A stretch of 57,523 nt of DNA from Paracoccaceae bacterium (GCA_029246285.1 JAQWNW010000061.1:1-57523); one strand, 5' to 3'. Shown: positions 8,967 to 20,262, numbered from the stretch's first letter. The notes: generated by a model not told the origin, from the sequence alone. Program-made: numbers and translations.

Positions 8967-9383
8967 TTATTCAGTTTCCTCGACTTCAACAACTCGAGCT
9001 TTATCTGACGATCCCTTCGCTTCCAGATCTCTATCAACGAGCTCTATAATTGCCATAGGAGCCATATCGCCATAACGGAATCCTGCTCTCAAAACACGCG
9101 TATAACCGCCATTTCTTTCTTTATATCTCTCTCCTAAAACATCAAATAATTTTGCAACATGCATATCTTGCTTAAGTCTACTTGATGCCAAACGGCGAGC
9201 ATGAAGATCACCTCGCTTAGCCAAGGTAATAAGCTTTTCAATAATTGGCTTTAACTCTTTAGCTTTTGGCAAAGTGGTTTTGATTTGCTCATGTTCAATT
9301 AAAGAGCCCGACATATTAGCAAAAAGAGCTTTTCGGTGCTCATGTGTACGATTTAATCGGCGGTAACCTCTTTTATGTCGCAT
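8967..9383 (-). CDS. rplQ: 50S ribosomal protein L17
   Basis: 138 residues. The start [20 protein letters not shown] and the [20 protein letters not shown] block are diagnostic of bL17, which sits near the peptide exit tunnel. An acidic tail of about 20 residues (ending EVEETE) extends beyond the core. AAGGAAT precedes the ATG. It is the last gene of the translation cluster, 117 bases after rpoA, the normal alphaproteobacterial order. Confidence 0.97.
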   Translation of the reverse strand: MRHKRGYRRLNRTHEHRKALFANMSGSLIEHEQIKTTLPKAKELKPIIEKLITLAKRGDLHARRLASSRLKQDMHVAKLFDVLGERYKERNGGYTRVLRAGFRYGDMAPMAIIELVDRDLEAKGSSDKARVVEVEETE

Positions 9384-9500
9384 CTTAAAATTCCTTATCT
9401 AATTATACTTTGTCCGACGGCAGTTATTTTTACCGTTCACCTTGGAGCAAATGCTCATAATTTCCCGGCATATTCCGGCATTAAATGGTCAATATAATAT

Positions 9501-10517
9501 TTAAAAATGGTCCTCATATTTCTTTGCTAAGTCTTCAATGTTTTCTGGAGGCCAATCGACCACATCCATACCCAAATGTAATCCCATTCCAGTAAGAACT
9601 TCTTTAATTTCATTTAAAGATTTTCTACCAAAATTTGGGGTTCTTAACATTTCTGCTTCTGTCTTTTGAATCAAATCACCGATATATACTATATTGTCAT
9701 TTTTTAAACAGTTAGCAGAACGCACAGATAGCTCTAATTCATCAACCTTTTTCAGCAACAATGGGTTAAACTCTAAGTCATCCTCGTCATCTTCCTTACC
9801 AGTACTTTCAGGCTCATCAAAATTGACGAATATAGAAAGCTGGTCTTGAAGAATACGTGCCGCAAATGCAATAGCGTCCTCGGAAGTCAATGAGCCATCA
9901 GTTTCAACTTTCATCGTCAACTTATCATAATCTAAAACCTGACCTTCACGAGTTGGCTGAACATCGTAGGATACTTTTCTAACTGGAGAATAGATAGCGT
10001 CAATTGGTATTAAACCAATCGGCCCATCTTCAGGTCTATTTTTATCAGAAGAAACGTAACCCTTTCCTGTATCAACGTTTAACTCCATTGAAAGGGTGGC
10101 TTGGTCATCGAGGTGGCATATAATGTGGTCTTTGTTCAAAATTTCTACATCTGCTACTTCCGAAATATCACCTGCCGTCACAACCTTAGGTCCTGTAGCA
10201 TTTACCGAGAGACGCTTTGGGCCTTCAACATCCATTCTAATAGCGATACCCTTTAAATTTAGGACCACGTCCGTAACATCTTCACGAACACCCGAAATAG
10301 AGGAAAATTCATGAAGAACATTATCTATTTGAACAGAAGTTATCGCCGCGCCTTGTAAAGACGACAGAAGAATCCTTCTGAGCGCATTTCCTAACGTTAA
10401 TCCAAATCCACGCTCTAATGGTTCTGCTACTAACGTAGCCATTCTCATAGGGTCCGAACCCGGTATTATCTCTAATTGAGTAGGTTTGATTAGCTCTTGC
10501 CAATTTTTTAGGATCAT
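9501..10517 (-). CDS. rpoA: RNA polymerase alpha subunit
   Basis: 338 residues, the usual alphaproteobacterial length. The N-terminal assembly domain (about 1-235) contains [19 protein letters not shown]. An acidic linker ([10 protein letters not shown], near 240-250) joins the C-terminal domain, which carries the DNA- and activator-contacting helices ([17 protein letters not shown] and [16 protein letters not shown]). GGAGGAATAACAC precedes the ATG. A 106-base gap with a small hairpin separates it from rpsK. Confidence 0.98.
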   Translation of the reverse strand: MILKNWQELIKPTQLEIIPGSDPMRMATLVAEPLERGFGLTLGNALRRILLSSLQGAAITSVQIDNVLHEFSSISGVREDVTDVVLNLKGIAIRMDVEGPKRLSVNATGPKVVTAGDISEVADVEILNKDHIICHLDDQATLSMELNVDTGKGYVSSDKNRPEDGPIGLIPIDAIYSPVRKVSYDVQPTREGQVLDYDKLTMKVETDGSLTSEDAIAFAARILQDQLSIFVNFDEPESTGKEDDEDDLEFNPLLLKKVDELELSVRSANCLKNDNIVYIGDLIQKTEAEMLRTPNFGRKSLNEIKEVLTGMGLHLGMDVVDWPPENIEDLAKKYEDHF

Positions 10518-10590
10518 GTGTTATTCCTCCATTCTTGTCCTCCAACCTAGATCCTTAGGTGGGGACGCTCGAGGTTTTAGTAAACATACC

Positions 10591-10613
10591 GATATTACAC
10601 CTCCCGCAATATC
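10591..10613 (-). other. Hairpin in the rpsK-rpoA gap
   Basis: GATATT and AATATC form a perfect 6-bp stem whose 11-base loop carries GCGGGAGGTGT on the minus strand, a purine-rich SD-like sequence. It lies between rpsK and rpoA, a position where a ribosomal protein could tune RpoA output. There is no T-run, so it is not a terminator. Confidence 0.35.
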
Positions 10614-10623
10614 AGTGCGAAAG

Positions 10624-11013
10624 TTAGACTCGTCGACGCTTTGGTGGGCGACATCCGTTATGAGCAATCGGAGTGACATCTCGAATTGCTGTAATATTAA
10701 GACCTAAAGCGGCCAAAGCCCTTAGGGCACTTTCCCGTCCAGTGCCAGGTCCCTGAACTTCAACTTCTAAAGTTCTCATTCCATGCTCTTGCGCTTTTTT
10801 CCCGGCATCTTCAGCCGCCATTTGAGCAGCGTACGGAGTAGATTTCCTCGAACCTTTAAAGCCCATAGTTCCAGCTGAAGACCAGGCAATTGCATTACCT
10901 TGAACATCAGATATTAATATCTTTGTATTATTGAAAGACGAGTTTACATGAGCAACTCCTGTCGCAATGTTTTTTCTCTCTTTACGTTTAGTACGGGTCT
11001 TGTCTCTAGCCAT
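10624..11013 (-). CDS. rpsK: 30S ribosomal protein S11
   Basis: 129 residues. Diagnostic blocks: [18 protein letters not shown] near the N-terminus and the C-terminal [12 protein letters not shown]. uS11 lies on the 30S platform beside the Shine-Dalgarno duplex. It starts 11 bases after rpsM. Confidence 0.98.
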   Translation of the reverse strand: MARDKTRTKRKERKNIATGVAHVNSSFNNTKILISDVQGNAIAWSSAGTMGFKGSRKSTPYAAQMAAEDAGKKAQEHGMRTLEVEVQGPGTGRESALRALAALGLNITAIRDVTPIAHNGCRPPKRRRV

Positions 11014-11024
11014 TATACTCTACC

Positions 11025-11393
11025 TTATTTTTTCTTACCAGCGATCGCACGGGCAGGGCCTTTGCGCGTTCTTGCATTTGTATGAGTCCTTTGACCACGG
11101 ACGGGAAGATTTCGTCGATGCCTTAAACCACGGTAACATCCAAGATCCATCAATCTTTTTATGTTCATTTGAGTGTCACGTCGCAAATCACCTTCTACAT
11201 TGAAGTTAGCGTCAATATTTTCTCTGATCGACAATACTTCTGCGTCCGAAAGCTCATTTACTCTTTTTGTAAGATCTATTCCCACAGATTCACAAATCTT
11301 TTTTGCTGAATTATTACCTATACCAGTGATATATGTTAATGCAATTGGGACCCTTTTATGGGTCGGTATATTTACGCCAGCTATTCTCGCCAT
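11025..11393 (-). CDS. rpsM: 30S ribosomal protein S13
   Basis: 122 residues from [20 protein letters not shown], with [18 protein letters not shown] and the basic tail [20 protein letters not shown] chose the ATG at 11391-11393 because AAGGAAA lies just before it and uS13 always begins MARI; an upstream in-frame start would add 16 unrelated residues. uS13 forms the head bridge to the 50S and touches P-site tRNA. A 185-base gap with a hairpin separates it from adk. Confidence 0.97.
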   Translation of the reverse strand: MARIAGVNIPTHKRVPIALTYITGIGNNSAKKICESVGIDLTKRVNELSDAEVLSIRENIDANFNVEGDLRRDTQMNIKRLMDLGCYRGLRHRRNLPVRGQRTHTNARTRKGPARAIAGKKK

Positions 11394-11411
11394 GCGATTT
11401 CCTTTCGTTGC

Positions 11412-11432
11412 GGCTTCCGTAATTCCGGAACC
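11412..11432 (-). other. Leader hairpin upstream of rpsM
   Basis: TTCCG and CGGAA pair around a six-base loop, extended by GG ... GCC with one bulged base. It ends about 20 bases before the rpsM ATG in the gap after adk. It has no T-run on the minus strand. It may be a leader structure of the rpsM-rpsK-rpoA-rplQ part; a TTGACG at about 11557 could belong to an internal promoter, but its -10 is unclear. Confidence 0.3.
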
Positions 11433-11578
11433 TTTTTTCACAACAGCGTCCGAGTTTACGACGCCGACAGACTACAACAAATCAAATAAAATTACTTTTA
11501 AACGAATGTTTAATCCTATTTCAGAATCAGCCAACTAAGGTGTTTAAAGACCTTCGTCAAGTATAGATTTCATAATTC

Positions 11579-12217
11579 TTAACCCCCAAGAACTGTTCCA
11601 AGTTCTTCAGCTACCAAATTAATATCTTGCAGACCATTTACAGAACGTAATTTACCCTTCGCGTAATAATATCCTATTAGGGGCGAGGTGTCCTTGTAAT
11701 AAGCCATCAGTCTCGTTTTTAGAGCCAATTCATTATCATCTGCCCGTCTACTAAAAGTCTTAGAGCCACATAAACTGCAGGTGACCGGCTGGGGCTTAGT
11801 GACACTGTGGTAAACCTCACCACACCCATCACAAGTGGACCGACCCACAATACGAGAAACTAAAACATCATCATCTACTCTCATTTCTATAACAAAATTA
11901 AGTCTCTGATTTACCTTATCTAATAACTCCCCCAAAGCATCTGCCTGCGTCAGAGTCCGCGGAAACCCATCAAAAATATATCCGTTAGAATTTTCATATG
12001 ATAATTGTTCTTCAATAAGTCCAATTACAATATCATCAGTTACTAGATTTCCAGAATCCATTACTTCGGCTACCCGTTTTCCCATCTCTGTTTGGCTCGT
12101 TCGGGCTGCCCTCAGCATATCTCCTGTACTCAATTGAACCATACCTCGTTCTTCCACGAGACGTCTTGCCTGAGTACCCTTACCTGCCCCAGGGGGACCA
12201 AGTAAAATTATATTCAT
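11579..12217 (-). CDS. adk: Adenylate kinase with four-cysteine lid
   Basis: Catalyses ATP + AMP to 2 ADP. 212 residues, long-lid form, P-loop GPPGAGKGT (residues 7-15), AMP-site GFPRTLTQA. The lid contains C129-x2-C132 and C147-x2-C150, a complete zinc-type site as described for Gram-positive enzymes and for Paracoccus; most Gram-negative enzymes have lost it. It overlaps the secY stop by 4 bases, so the pair is coupled. Confidence 0.97.
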   Translation of the reverse strand: MNIILLGPPGAGKGTQARRLVEERGMVQLSTGDMLRAARTSQTEMGKRVAEVMDSGNLVTDDIVIGLIEEQLSYENSNGYIFDGFPRTLTQADALGELLDKVNQRLNFVIEMRVDDDVLVSRIVGRSTCDGCGEVYHSVTKPQPVTCSLCGSKTFSRRADDNELALKTRLMAYYKDTSPLIGYYYAKGKLRSVNGLQDINLVAEELGTVLGG

Positions 12218-13566
12218 CTTCGAGCAGATCCTTTTTTACGGTTCTTACCCCGTAATTTAGATTTTTCGATTAATCCCTCATATTGATGCGCCAACATATG
12301 GGATTGAACTTGATTAATCGTATCCATTGTTACAGACACAACGATCAGAACCGAAGTGCCTCCAAAGTAGAAAGGAATCGCGAATTGAGAACGTAATATC
12401 TCAGGTAGTAAGCAAACAGCAGCTAAGTAACCTGCTCCAACAACTAAGATCCTATTAACTACGTAGTCCAAATACTCTGCTGTTTTTTGACCAGGCCTAA
12501 TACCTGGTATAAACCCATTCTGATTTTTTAGATTGTCAGCCACGTCCTCTGTTTTAAACGCAACATTAGCTGTGTAGAAATATGAGAAAAATACAATCAT
12601 TGCTACAAAAAACAAAAGATACAATGGTTGGCCAGGTCCAAAATAAGCTAATAATGTCGACATAAAAGGACTCGTCTGATTACCACTGAAGGTACTGACA
12701 GTAGTTGGTAACAACAGCAATGATGAAGCAAATATCGGCGGAATTACTCCCGAAGGATTCAATTTAACAGGTAAATTACTTGTACCACCATCATAAGTCT
12801 TCATCCCAACTTGACGTCTGGGATACTGAATATGGATCTTTCGCAGTGCTCTTTCCATGAAAACGACAAAGCCTATGACAGCTATAACCATTACTATTAC
12901 GCTTATTATGACAGCTGGACTGATAGCTCCAGACCTTCCCGAAGCAAAAAACTGAGCTAAGGCCGCTGGTATTTCCGCAACAATTCCAACAAAAATAATT
13001 AGAGATATGCCATTTCCAATACCCCGGGCAGTGATTTGTTCACCTAGCCACATCAAGAACATGGTTCCACCAACAAGTGTAATTATGCATGATGCCCTGA
13101 AATACCACCCTGGATCCGTAGCTAGATCTCCTGCTTCTATACTTACAGCCAATCCATAAGCTTGAAATAACGCCAATAAAACAGTGCCATATCTAGTATA
13201 TTGATTTATTTTCTTTTGACCCTGTTGACCTTCTTTTTTTAACTGCGCTAATTGAGGCACCATAGCAGTCATTAACTGTACAATAATTGAAGCTGAAATA
13301 TAAGGCATTATCCCAAGAGCAAAGATACCCATTCTACTGATGGCTCCGCCGGTAAACATATTCAATATTCCACCAATGCCTTGTCCAGCTTCTTCGAAAA
13401 ATTGTTTTAAAGCTAAGTTGTCGATCCCTGGAACGGGTATGTAAGTACCAATTCGATAAACAATCAGAAGTATTAATGCGAACAGAATTCGCTGACGCAA
13501 TTCAGTCGCTTTCCCAAATGCACTCCAACTCATATTCGCTGCCATTTGCTCAGCTGCCGATGTCAT
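12214..13566 (-). CDS. secY: Protein translocase subunit SecY
   Basis: 450-residue, ten-helix channel subunit of SecYEG. Family blocks include [42 protein letters not shown] and the cytoplasmic SecA/ribosome-contact loop [13 protein letters not shown]. The start is taken at the ATG 13564-13566, which has AAAGGAAG in front; an upstream TTG would add only five residues. It sits between rplO (106-base gap) and adk (4-base overlap). Confidence 0.97.
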   Translation of the reverse strand: MTSAAEQMAANMSWSAFGKATELRQRILFALILLIVYRIGTYIPVPGIDNLALKQFFEEAGQGIGGILNMFTGGAISRMGIFALGIMPYISASIIVQLMTAMVPQLAQLKKEGQQGQKKINQYTRYGTVLLALFQAYGLAVSIEAGDLATDPGWYFRASCIITLVGGTMFLMWLGEQITARGIGNGISLIIFVGIVAEIPAALAQFFASGRSGAISPAVIISVIVMVIAVIGFVVFMERALRKIHIQYPRRQVGMKTYDGGTSNLPVKLNPSGVIPPIFASSLLLLPTTVSTFSGNQTSPFMSTLLAYFGPGQPLYLLFFVAMIVFFSYFYTANVAFKTEDVADNLKNQNGFIPGIRPGQKTAEYLDYVVNRILVVGAGYLAAVCLLPEILRSQFAIPFYFGGTSVLIVVSVTMDTINQVQSHMLAHQYEGLIEKSKLRGKNRKKGSARR

Positions 13567-13672
13567 TTGACTTCCTTTCAACTACATTTGAGACAAACTT
13601 TATCATAAAATACTCATCCCTAATATCTATAGATACTCAATACCTAGGTAACGTTTTTAATCGATACAAGTA

Positions 13673-14149
13673 CTAATCACTAACTGGCGTTGATTTTATA
13701 ACTTTTACCGTACCACCTGCTTTTTCAATTGCAGCTACAGCTGTTTTAGACGCTCCCGTCACCTCTATGTTGACTTTTGAAGTTATCTGACCCTTGTTCA
13801 AGAGCCTTACCCCATCCCATACACGCCGAACTAAACCACTGTTAAGAAGCACCTCTTCGTTAAGTGTGCTTTTTATATCCAACTTACCATTATCAATAAA
13901 CTTTTGCAGTATACCCAAGTTAATAACCGCATAACGCTTAGCATTTATGTTGTTAAATCCACGCTTCGGCAATCTTTGATACAAGGGCATCTGACCACCC
14001 TCATAACCATTGATTGCTACCCCAGACCGAGATTTTTGACCCTTTATACCTCGTCCAGCTGTTTTACCTTTACCTGAACCCGGTCCTCGACCCACACGTT
14101 TTTTTTCTTTAGTTGCACCAGGATTATCCCGTAATTCATTCAATCTCAT
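13673..14149 (-). CDS. rplO: 50S ribosomal protein L15
   Basis: 158 residues from [20 protein letters not shown], with the glycine/arginine-rich N-terminus and [13 protein letters not shown]. The start at 14147-14149 follows AAAGGAGAGCGAA; an ATG 24 bases upstream is in frame but has no such site and does not fit the family. uL15 organises 23S rRNA in the 50S core. Confidence 0.97.
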   Translation of the reverse strand: MRLNELRDNPGATKEKKRVGRGPGSGKGKTAGRGIKGQKSRSGVAINGYEGGQMPLYQRLPKRGFNNINAKRYAVINLGILQKFIDNGKLDIKSTLNEEVLLNSGLVRRVWDGVRLLNKGQITSKVNIEVTGASKTAVAAIEKAGGTVKVIKSTPVSD

Positions 14150-14254
14150 TTCGCTCTCCTTTGCCGGATACATTCCTAGAGCGAATTAGGATGACCACGG
14201 CTTTTATAATTTAATATGTCTTCAAAGCTTTTCAGCTCTTTCGATCAAGAACAA

Positions 14255-14443
14255 TTAACCTTTTTCTTCTATAATTTTGACCAAATGTGGTACTTTATTA
14301 ACCATTCCACGCACTGATGGGGTATCTTCAAGCTCTCTAGTTTTATTCATTTTATTCAAACCCAGACCAATCAATGTTTGTCGTTGTTTTTCAGGACGCC
14401 TAATTGGAGAGCCAATTTGCTTTACTACTATTGACTTGGCCAT
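14255..14443 (-). CDS. rpmD: 50S ribosomal protein L30
   Basis: 62 residues, full length for uL30: [21 protein letters not shown] followed by [20 protein letters not shown]. It starts 3 bases after the rpsE stop, and 105 bases separate it from rplO. Confidence 0.96.
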   Translation of the reverse strand: MAKSIVVKQIGSPIRRPEKQRQTLIGLGLNKMNKTRELEDTPSVRGMVNKVPHLVKIIEEKG

Positions 14444-14446
14444 CAG

Positions 14447-15010
14447 TTATGCCTCCTCTTTTTCTTTTTCCACGTTTGCAACAGAAGCAGCTTTAGGGAA
14501 TAAATCAGAAACTTTTTTACCGCGCCTTTGACCAACCATACGAGGGCTAGCGCTTCGAGTGAGTCCATCAATCGTCGCTCTTATCATATTATAAGGGTTT
14601 TGAGACCCCAATGACTTTGCCACCACATCTTGTACACCTAACATTTCAAAAACAGCTCGCATTGGTCCACCAGCGATAATTCCTGTACCCTGGGGTGCTG
14701 TACGCATCACTACCTTACCAGCACCGTGGCGCCCCTGCATATCATGATGAAGAGTACGCCCTTCTCTTAATGGGACTCTTACTAATTGGCGTTTTGCTTG
14801 TTCAGTAGCTTTGCGTATAGCTTCCGGAACCTCTTTAGCCTTACCTTTACCAAAACCAACTCGACCTCGCTGATCTCCAACAACAACAAGCGCTGCAAAA
14901 CCAAAGCGTTTCCCACCCTTAACGGTTTTTGACACCCGATTTATTGCTACGAGTCTATCAGCGAACTCTGGATTTTCATCACGCTCACGACGATTATTTT
15001 CTCTGGCCAT
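14447..15010 (-). CDS. rpsE: 30S ribosomal protein S5
   Basis: 187 residues. The double-stranded-RNA-binding N-domain contains [19 protein letters not shown] and [20 protein letters not shown]; the C-domain has [20 protein letters not shown]. uS5 affects mRNA entry and decoding accuracy. Highly charged tails at both ends are normal for alphaproteobacteria. Confidence 0.98.
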   Translation of the reverse strand: MARENNRRERDENPEFADRLVAINRVSKTVKGGKRFGFAALVVVGDQRGRVGFGKGKAKEVPEAIRKATEQAKRQLVRVPLREGRTLHHDMQGRHGAGKVVMRTAPQGTGIIAGGPMRAVFEMLGVQDVVAKSLGSQNPYNMIRATIDGLTRSASPRMVGQRRGKKVSDLFPKAASVANVEKEKEEA

Positions 15011-15022
15011 ATTGTCGCCTCC

Positions 15023-15382
15023 TTAAAACTTCAGACCGCCCTCACGGGCAGCATCTGCGAGAGCTTTAACTTTTCCATGAAAAAGAAAAGCTCCTCTATC
15101 AAAATAACATTTTTCCACACCAGCTTTTTTGGCTCTCTCTGCAATAGTCGAACCAATCTTTGCAGCTGTCTTAAGATTGTTCGATCCAACAACTCCTAAT
15201 CCTTTTTCTAAAGACGAAGCCGAAGCGATAGTAACACCCTTTGCATCATCAATTAATTGGACTGATATATTTTTATTTGATCTATTTACACATAGTCGCG
15301 GTCTATCACTCGCTGAATTGCGTAATTTGTTTCTAACGCGCAGACGGCGTTTTTGAAACAGCTGATTTTTTGTGTTAGCCAT
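15023..15382 (-). CDS. rplR: 50S ribosomal protein L18
   Basis: 119 residues, 5S rRNA-binding uL18. Blocks: [31 protein letters not shown] and the C-terminal [20 protein letters not shown]. It lies 11 bases after rplF and 12 before rpsE. Confidence 0.97.
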   Translation of the reverse strand: MANTKNQLFQKRRLRVRNKLRNSASDRPRLCVNRSNKNISVQLIDDAKGVTIASASSLEKGLGVVGSNNLKTAAKIGSTIAERAKKAGVEKCYFDRGAFLFHGKVKALADAAREGGLKF

Positions 15383-15393
15383 ATTTTCCGTCC

Positions 15394-15927
15394 TTACTTC
15401 TTCTTGCCTTCTTTTCTAAAGATATATTCATCTTTATATTTAATTCCTTTACCCTTGTAGGGTTCGGGCTTTCGCCAAGCGCGAATATTAGCTGCGACCT
15501 GACCTACTAGTTGTGAATCTATACCCTCAACAATCACCTCTGTTTGTTTAGGAGCGGTTACCGTCACACCTTGAGGAACTTCAAAATCTACATCATGAGA
15601 CAAGCCAAGGCTCAATTTAAGAACATTTCCTTGCATCTGCGCTCTGTATCCAACTCCATTTATCTCTAATTCCTTTTTGAACCCAGTAGTAACGCCAGTC
15701 ACACAATTTGACACGCAAGTTCGCGACATTCCCCACTGCTGTTTAGCTCTCTTTGAGGAACCACGTGGGAGCACTGTTACAATATTACCTTCAACTTTCA
15801 GATCAACGTCATCTGTTGCTTTAAAACTCAAAGCACCTTTAGGACCCTTAACTTCAATTGTTTGTCCAGTCACCACTGCCGTAACTCCTGAAGGCAACTC
15901 AACCGGTTTTTTTCCAATTCGAGACAT
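15394..15927 (-). CDS. rplF: 50S ribosomal protein L6
   Basis: 177 residues with the two repeated uL6 domains: [17 protein letters not shown] opens domain 1, and [20 protein letters not shown] with [13 protein letters not shown] belongs to domain 2. uL6 supports the factor-binding site near the sarcin-ricin loop. Confidence 0.98.
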   Translation of the reverse strand: MSRIGKKPVELPSGVTAVVTGQTIEVKGPKGALSFKATDDVDLKVEGNIVTVLPRGSSKRAKQQWGMSRTCVSNCVTGVTTGFKKELEINGVGYRAQMQGNVLKLSLGLSHDVDFEVPQGVTVTAPKQTEVIVEGIDSQLVGQVAANIRAWRKPEPYKGKGIKYKDEYIFRKEGKKK

Positions 15928-15936
15928 CTTACACTC

Positions 15937-16329
15937 CTAGAAGACAGTACAGAGCACTTCACCACCAACATTTGCGGTTCGCGCTGCTGCATCAGACATT
16001 ACTCCACTTGGCGTGGATACAATTGCTATTCCTAAACCTTGTCGAACAGACGGAATATCCTTAACCCCGGCATAAACCCTTCGACCAGGAGTCGATACTC
16101 GTTTAAGTTCTTTGATAACTGGCGTTCCATCAAAATACTTTAAACTGATTTCAAGCTCCGGATGGCCGCTTTCGCCGGTAGTCGATTCATAACCCCTAAT
16201 ATATCCTTCACCTTTTAATACATCGAGCACCCACGCACGCAATTTTGAAGCGGGAGTGTTTACCGTTGACTTGCCACGTAATTGAGCATTTCGAATTCGC
16301 GTGAGCATATCTCCAAGAGGATCATTCAT
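15937..16329 (-). CDS. rpsH: 30S ribosomal protein S8
   Basis: 130 residues: [17 protein letters not shown] at the N-terminus and [20 protein letters not shown] near the end. In E. coli S8 represses the spc operon through a site near rplE; no obvious copy of that site was identified here. Confidence 0.97.
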   Translation of the reverse strand: MNDPLGDMLTRIRNAQLRGKSTVNTPASKLRAWVLDVLKGEGYIRGYESTTGESGHPELEISLKYFDGTPVIKELKRVSTPGRRVYAGVKDIPSVRQGLGIAIVSTPSGVMSDAAARTANVGGEVLCTVF

Positions 16330-16341
16330 TCTATATCTCCC

Positions 16342-16647
16342 CTACCAGCTTGACTTAACCATGCCAGGAATCTCACCATTTGAGGCAAGCTCCCTAAGCG
16401 CGATCCTAGACACTTTTAATTTTCTATAAAACGCATGCGGGCGACCAGTTAACTGGCATCGGTTGTGCAAACGCGTTGCTGACGAATTTCTTGGTAATTT
16501 TGCCAATTTTAGCCGTGCTTTGAATCTTTCCTCCATCGGTAGATCTTGATTTGCAGCCGTTTCCTTTAGAGCCGCACGCTTGGCCGCATACTTCTCAACC
16601 AATCTTTTTCTTTTTACTTCTCTTTGTACCATTGATACTTTTGCCAT
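16342..16647 (-). CDS. rpsN: 30S ribosomal protein S14 (zinc-free form)
   Basis: 101 residues, the long form without the CxxC-CxxC zinc site. It shows [23 protein letters not shown] and ends [15 protein letters not shown], as in proteobacterial uS14. It sits between rplE and rpsH. Confidence 0.97.
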   Translation of the reverse strand: MAKVSMVQREVKRKRLVEKYAAKRAALKETAANQDLPMEERFKARLKLAKLPRNSSATRLHNRCQLTGRPHAFYRKLKVSRIALRELASNGEIPGMVKSSW

Positions 16648-16667
16648 AGATTTATCCTCTCCCGCAA

Positions 16668-17222
16668 TCAGCTATTGAACGGCATGTTAAAATGCTTCAA
16701 CAAGCTTTTTGCTTCTGCATCTGTGTTAGCAGTGGTGCATATTATTACGTCCATTCCCCAAACTTCATCGACTTTATCAAACTCAATCTCTGGAAACACT
16801 ATATGTTCTTTTAAGCCCATAGCGTAATTGCCACGCCCATCAAAACTTTTACCCGATACACCCCTAAAATCTCGAACCCTTGGCATAGCTATAGTAACCA
16901 ACCTGTCCATAAATTCAAACATTCTGTCACCCCGAAGCGTTACTTTAACACCTAGAGGCATACCCTCACGTACTCTAAAACCAGCAATTGATTTCTTAGC
17001 TATATTTACCACCGGTTTTTGACCGGCTATCGCAGCTAAATCTGCTTCCGCTGATTTTACCTTCTTTGTATCACGAACGGCCTCTCGACCACATCCGATA
17101 TTCAATACAATCTTATCAAGCTTAGGAAGTTGCATTCTATTCTTATAAGAAAACTCTTCCATTAACGCATTTGTAATCTTGTCTTTATATTGAACCTTAA
17201 GTCTTGGCGAATAATCAGTCAT
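16668..17222 (-). CDS. rplE: 50S ribosomal protein L5
   Basis: 184 residues: [36 protein letters not shown] and [18 protein letters not shown]. uL5 binds 5S rRNA and contacts S13 across the subunit interface. Its start shares one base with the rplX stop. Confidence 0.98.
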   Translation of the reverse strand: MTDYSPRLKVQYKDKITNALMEEFSYKNRMQLPKLDKIVLNIGCGREAVRDTKKVKSAEADLAAIAGQKPVVNIAKKSIAGFRVREGMPLGVKVTLRGDRMFEFMDRLVTIAMPRVRDFRGVSGKSFDGRGNYAMGLKEHIVFPEIEFDKVDEVWGMDVIICTTANTDAEAKSLLKHFNMPFNS

Positions 17223-17530
17223 TAAATTAACTCTCCTGATTTCTTTGCATATCTAACTTTTTTTGATCCCTCTAATCTAAAACCTACTCTCGTAGCGCCT
17301 CCAGCCTTCGGATCTACCATAGCTAGATTTGATAATTCTATTGGCTGTTCTTGAGGCACTCTTCCTCCCTGAGTGTTTTGGGTTTGTTTTGTATGACGAA
17401 TTGCCATATTCATTCCTTGAACAATCGCCTTACCGGCTTTCGGGTTAACTGATACAATTTCTGCTTCTCGACCCTTATCTTTACCCGCGAGCACAACGAC
17501 CTTGTCACCTTTTCTAAGTTTTGATGCCAT
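17222..17530 (-). CDS. rplX: 50S ribosomal protein L24
   Basis: 102 residues with the N-terminal KOW motif [19 protein letters not shown], then [15 protein letters not shown]. uL24 initiates 50S assembly. It overlaps the neighbouring rplN and rplE reading frames by one base on each side (TAATG-type junctions). Confidence 0.97.
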   Translation of the reverse strand: MASKLRKGDKVVVLAGKDKGREAEIVSVNPKAGKAIVQGMNMAIRHTKQTQNTQGGRVPQEQPIELSNLAMVDPKAGGATRVGFRLEGSKKVRYAKKSGELI

Positions 17531-17898
17531 TACAAAACCTCCGGTGCTAAAGAAATGATTTTCATAAAATTTTTGCTACGTAGTTCACGCACAACTGGTC
17601 CAAAAATCCGCGTGCCCATTGGTTCATTCGTATTACTTAAAAGAACCGCTGCATTACTATCAAAGCGAATTGCTGTACCATCTTCACGCCGAACTTCTTT
17701 TGCCGTTCGAACAACTACTGCCTTGCGAACATCGCCCTTTTTTACCCGACCACGTGGTATTGCCTCTTTAACGGAAACAACGATAATATCTCCTACTGAA
17801 GCATATCTTCGTTTCGAACCGCCTAAAACTTTGATGCACTGAACGCGGCGAGCGCCGCTATTGTCAGCCACATCCAAATTAGTTTGCATTTGGATCAT
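17530..17898 (-). CDS. rplN: 50S ribosomal protein L14
   Basis: 122 residues: [34 protein letters not shown] and [19 protein letters not shown]. uL14 lies at the subunit interface and binds the silencing factor RsfS. The start follows GGGAGTAAAAAA. A 58-base gap separates it from rpsQ. Confidence 0.98.
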   Translation of the reverse strand: MIQMQTNLDVADNSGARRVQCIKVLGGSKRRYASVGDIIVVSVKEAIPRGRVKKGDVRKAVVVRTAKEVRREDGTAIRFDSNAAVLLSNTNEPMGTRIFGPVVRELRSKNFMKIISLAPEVL

Positions 17899-17956
17899 TT
17901 TTTTACTCCCGACCTTTGGGTATTCTAAATCCCAGGGTTTCGATCAATCTGAGTGA

Positions 17957-18187
17957 TTATGCTACTAGCACTTCCCAGCGTTTACTTTTCGACATTGGCG
18001 CACATTCCTGAATGCGCACCTGATCGCCTTCTTTAAAACTATTCTTCGGATCATGCGCTCGATACTTTTTTGACTTTCTTATAATTTTTTTCAAAACAGG
18101 ATGCTTAAAGCGTCGCTCGACTGATACAGTCACAGTCTGCTCATTTTTATCTGATGTTACAGTTCCTGTAAGAATTCGTTTAGGCAT
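17957..18187 (-). CDS. rpsQ: 30S ribosomal protein S17
   Basis: 76 residues: [39 protein letters not shown] and the [13 protein letters not shown] tail. uS17 is an early 16S-binding protein. Confidence 0.97.
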   Translation of the reverse strand: MPKRILTGTVTSDKNEQTVTVSVERRFKHPVLKKIIRKSKKYRAHDPKNSFKEGDQVRIQECAPMSKSKRWEVLVA

Positions 18188-18198
18188 GAGTGATATCC

Positions 18199-18402
18199 TT
18201 ATTCCGATTTTGCAACCGAAGTTACCTGGTTAATAATAGTTTTTACACGAGCTACATCTTTTTTTACAGACCGCATTCTTGCTGTGTTTTCAAGTTGATT
18301 AGTTGCTGCTTGAAAACGAAGATTAAAAGCTTCTTTTTTCAAATCTACCAGCAACTCATTAAGCTGATCCGGTGTTTTTTCTTTTAACTCAGTCGCGTTC
18401 AT
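18199..18402 (-). CDS. rpmC: 50S ribosomal protein L29
   Basis: 67 residues: [20 protein letters not shown] then [19 protein letters not shown], the two-helix hairpin of uL29 at the exit tunnel. It follows rplP after a 64-base gap and precedes rpsQ by 11 bases. Confidence 0.96.
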   Translation of the reverse strand: MNATELKEKTPDQLNELLVDLKKEAFNLRFQAATNQLENTARMRSVKKDVARVKTIINQVTSVAKSE

Positions 18403-18466
18403 CGCAACTTTCCTTTCATCAACAAATTATTAGTCAATATCAATTCTAAATCCAAATACAAACTTA

Positions 18467-18880
18467 CTACCAGTCTTCTCGCTCAACCACCCGAGTTTTT
18501 ATCGGTAACTTCATCGCAGCAAGCCTGAGCGCTTCCTTTGCCACAAAACCTGATACGCCGTCAATCTCAAACATAATTCTTCCAGGTTTTACTTTTGCAG
18601 CCCAAAATTCGACCGAACCCTTACCTTTACCCATTCTAACTTCAGTTGGTTTTTTTGATACCGGAACATCTGGGAAAATTCGGATCCATACTCTACCTTG
18701 ACGTTTCATATGTCGTGTCATTGCACGCCGGGCAGCCTCTATTTGACGGGCAGTAATGCGCTCAGGTTCGATTGCCTTAAGGCCAAAAGAACCAAAATTC
18801 AGTAATGATCCACCTTTAGCCTCTCCATGTATTCGGCCTTTATGCATCTTTCGGTACTTACTACGCTTAGGTTGTAGCAT
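18467..18880 (-). CDS. rplP: 50S ribosomal protein L16
   Basis: 137 residues: [39 protein letters not shown] and [19 protein letters not shown]. uL16 contacts A-site tRNA. The Arg in the RMGKGKG loop is the residue that ribosomal hydroxylases modify in other bacteria. Confidence 0.98.
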   Translation of the reverse strand: MLQPKRSKYRKMHKGRIHGEAKGGSLLNFGSFGLKAIEPERITARQIEAARRAMTRHMKRQGRVWIRIFPDVPVSKKPTEVRMGKGKGSVEFWAAKVKPGRIMFEIDGVSGFVAKEALRLAAMKLPIKTRVVEREDW

Positions 18881-18891
18881 ATCTATTCCCC

Positions 18892-19599
18892 TTATCGATC
18901 TCGTCGCTGTGGACGAGGTCCACCACTGTCTTGAAGCTCTTGCTGACGTCTGTCGCGTGCCGCTGGATCATGTTCCATGATCTCACCCTTAAAAATCCAT
19001 ACCTTAATACCAATAATACCGTAAGCGGTTTCGGCCTCATAATTAGCATAATCAATATCAGCTCTTAGAGTATGCAAAGGAACTCTTCCCTCCCTATACC
19101 ACTCTGTTCTCGCAATTTCCGCTCCACCAAGACGTCCAGCAACATTTACTCGAATACCCAAAGCACCCATTCTCATAGCACTTTGCACACCCCTTTTCAT
19201 TGCACGTCTAAATGAAACCCGTCGTTCAAGTTGCTGCGCTATCCCCTCCGCAACCAACTGAGCGTCCAACTCTGGCTTTCGCACCTCTACTATATTCAAA
19301 TGCAATTCAGACTCTGTCAAACTCGCTAATTTTTGCCGTAGCGTCTCAATGTCAGCTCCTTTTTTGCCGATTATTACCCCGGGACGAGCTGTATGAATAG
19401 TCACTCTACATTTCTTGTGTGGACGCTCAATTATAACCTTTGAAATTCCAGATTGCTTACATTCCTTATTAATGAATTTCTTTATTTTTAAATCTTCTAG
19501 TAACAAGTTGCCGAAATCTTTACTGCTCGCATACCAACGACTATCCCAAGTTCGATTAACTTGTAATCGCATCCCAATTGGATTGACCTTTTGACCCAT
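18892..19599 (-). CDS. rpsC: 30S ribosomal protein S3
   Basis: 235 residues: [20 protein letters not shown] at the start, the KH domain with [18 protein letters not shown], and the C-domain with [20 protein letters not shown]. uS3 lines the mRNA entry tunnel and acts as helicase with S4 and S5. Its ATG overlaps the rplV stop by one base. The tail ([13 protein letters not shown]) is short and charged. Confidence 0.98.
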   Translation of the reverse strand: MGQKVNPIGMRLQVNRTWDSRWYASSKDFGNLLLEDLKIKKFINKECKQSGISKVIIERPHKKCRVTIHTARPGVIIGKKGADIETLRQKLASLTESELHLNIVEVRKPELDAQLVAEGIAQQLERRVSFRRAMKRGVQSAMRMGALGIRVNVAGRLGGAEIARTEWYREGRVPLHTLRADIDYANYEAETAYGIIGIKVWIFKGEIMEHDPAARDRRQQELQDSGGPRPQRRDR

Positions 19600-19979
19600 T
19601 ATGCTTGCTCCTCTAACTGTCGGACAGTGATTGTTACTTGCGCAAATGGCTTCAATATCTTGCCAAAGCGTCCGCGCGCTCTTGGACGCCCTCTCTTCAT
19701 TACCAAATTCTTACCTACAAAAGCTTCTGATACAATTAACTCATCTACATCTAGGCCATGATTATTCTCAGCATTAGCAATCGCAGATTGTAAGCACTTC
19801 TTCACTTCTGAGGCTACCCGTCGTTTAGAAAACGTCAAATCATTTAATGCTTTATCGACTTTTTTACCACGTATCATTTGTGCTAACAAATTCAGCTTTT
19901 GAGGACTTGTTCGCAGCATAATACTACGTGCTTGCGCCTCATTCTCTGCCACACGGCGTGAATTTTTTTCTTTACTCAT
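19599..19979 (-). CDS. rplV: 50S ribosomal protein L22
   Basis: 126 residues: [31 protein letters not shown] and [17 protein letters not shown], the last being the tunnel-constriction hairpin where macrolide-resistance changes map. Three bases separate it from rpsS. Confidence 0.98.
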   Translation of the reverse strand: MSKEKNSRRVAENEAQARSIMLRTSPQKLNLLAQMIRGKKVDKALNDLTFSKRRVASEVKKCLQSAIANAENNHGLDVDELIVSEAFVGKNLVMKRGRPRARGRFGKILKPFAQVTITVRQLEEQA

Positions 19980-19982
19980 AAC

Positions 19983-20261
19983 TTAATTCCGTTTCGCTTT
20001 TTTATCAGCCGCATGGCCATAATAGGTACGTGTCGGACTATATTCACCAAATTTTTGACCTATCATGTCCTCAGATATACTAACTGGAATGTGTTTTTTT
20101 CCATTATATACCCCGAAGGTAAGCCCAACAAATTGTGGTAAAATTGTTGATCTTCTTGACCAAATCTTAATAACTTCGTTTCGACCAGATTCTTTTGACT
20201 TCTCTGCTTTCTTCAAAACATGAGCATCAACGAATGGGCCTTTCCATACAGAACGCGACAT
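19983..20261 (-). CDS. rpsS: 30S ribosomal protein S19
   Basis: 92 residues: [36 protein letters not shown] and [16 protein letters not shown]. uS19 partners S13 in the 30S head. One base separates it from the rplB stop. Confidence 0.98.
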   Translation of the reverse strand: MSRSVWKGPFVDAHVLKKAEKSKESGRNEVIKIWSRRSTILPQFVGLTFGVYNGKKHIPVSISEDMIGQKFGEYSPTRTYYGHAADKKAKRN

Positions 20262-20262
20262 A

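Noticed and set aside
10550-10600. Ten-codon frame (MFTKTSSVPT) with an upstream GGAGG in the rpsK-rpoA gap
   Set aside because: SD spacing is about 12 bases and the frame is very short; more likely chance.
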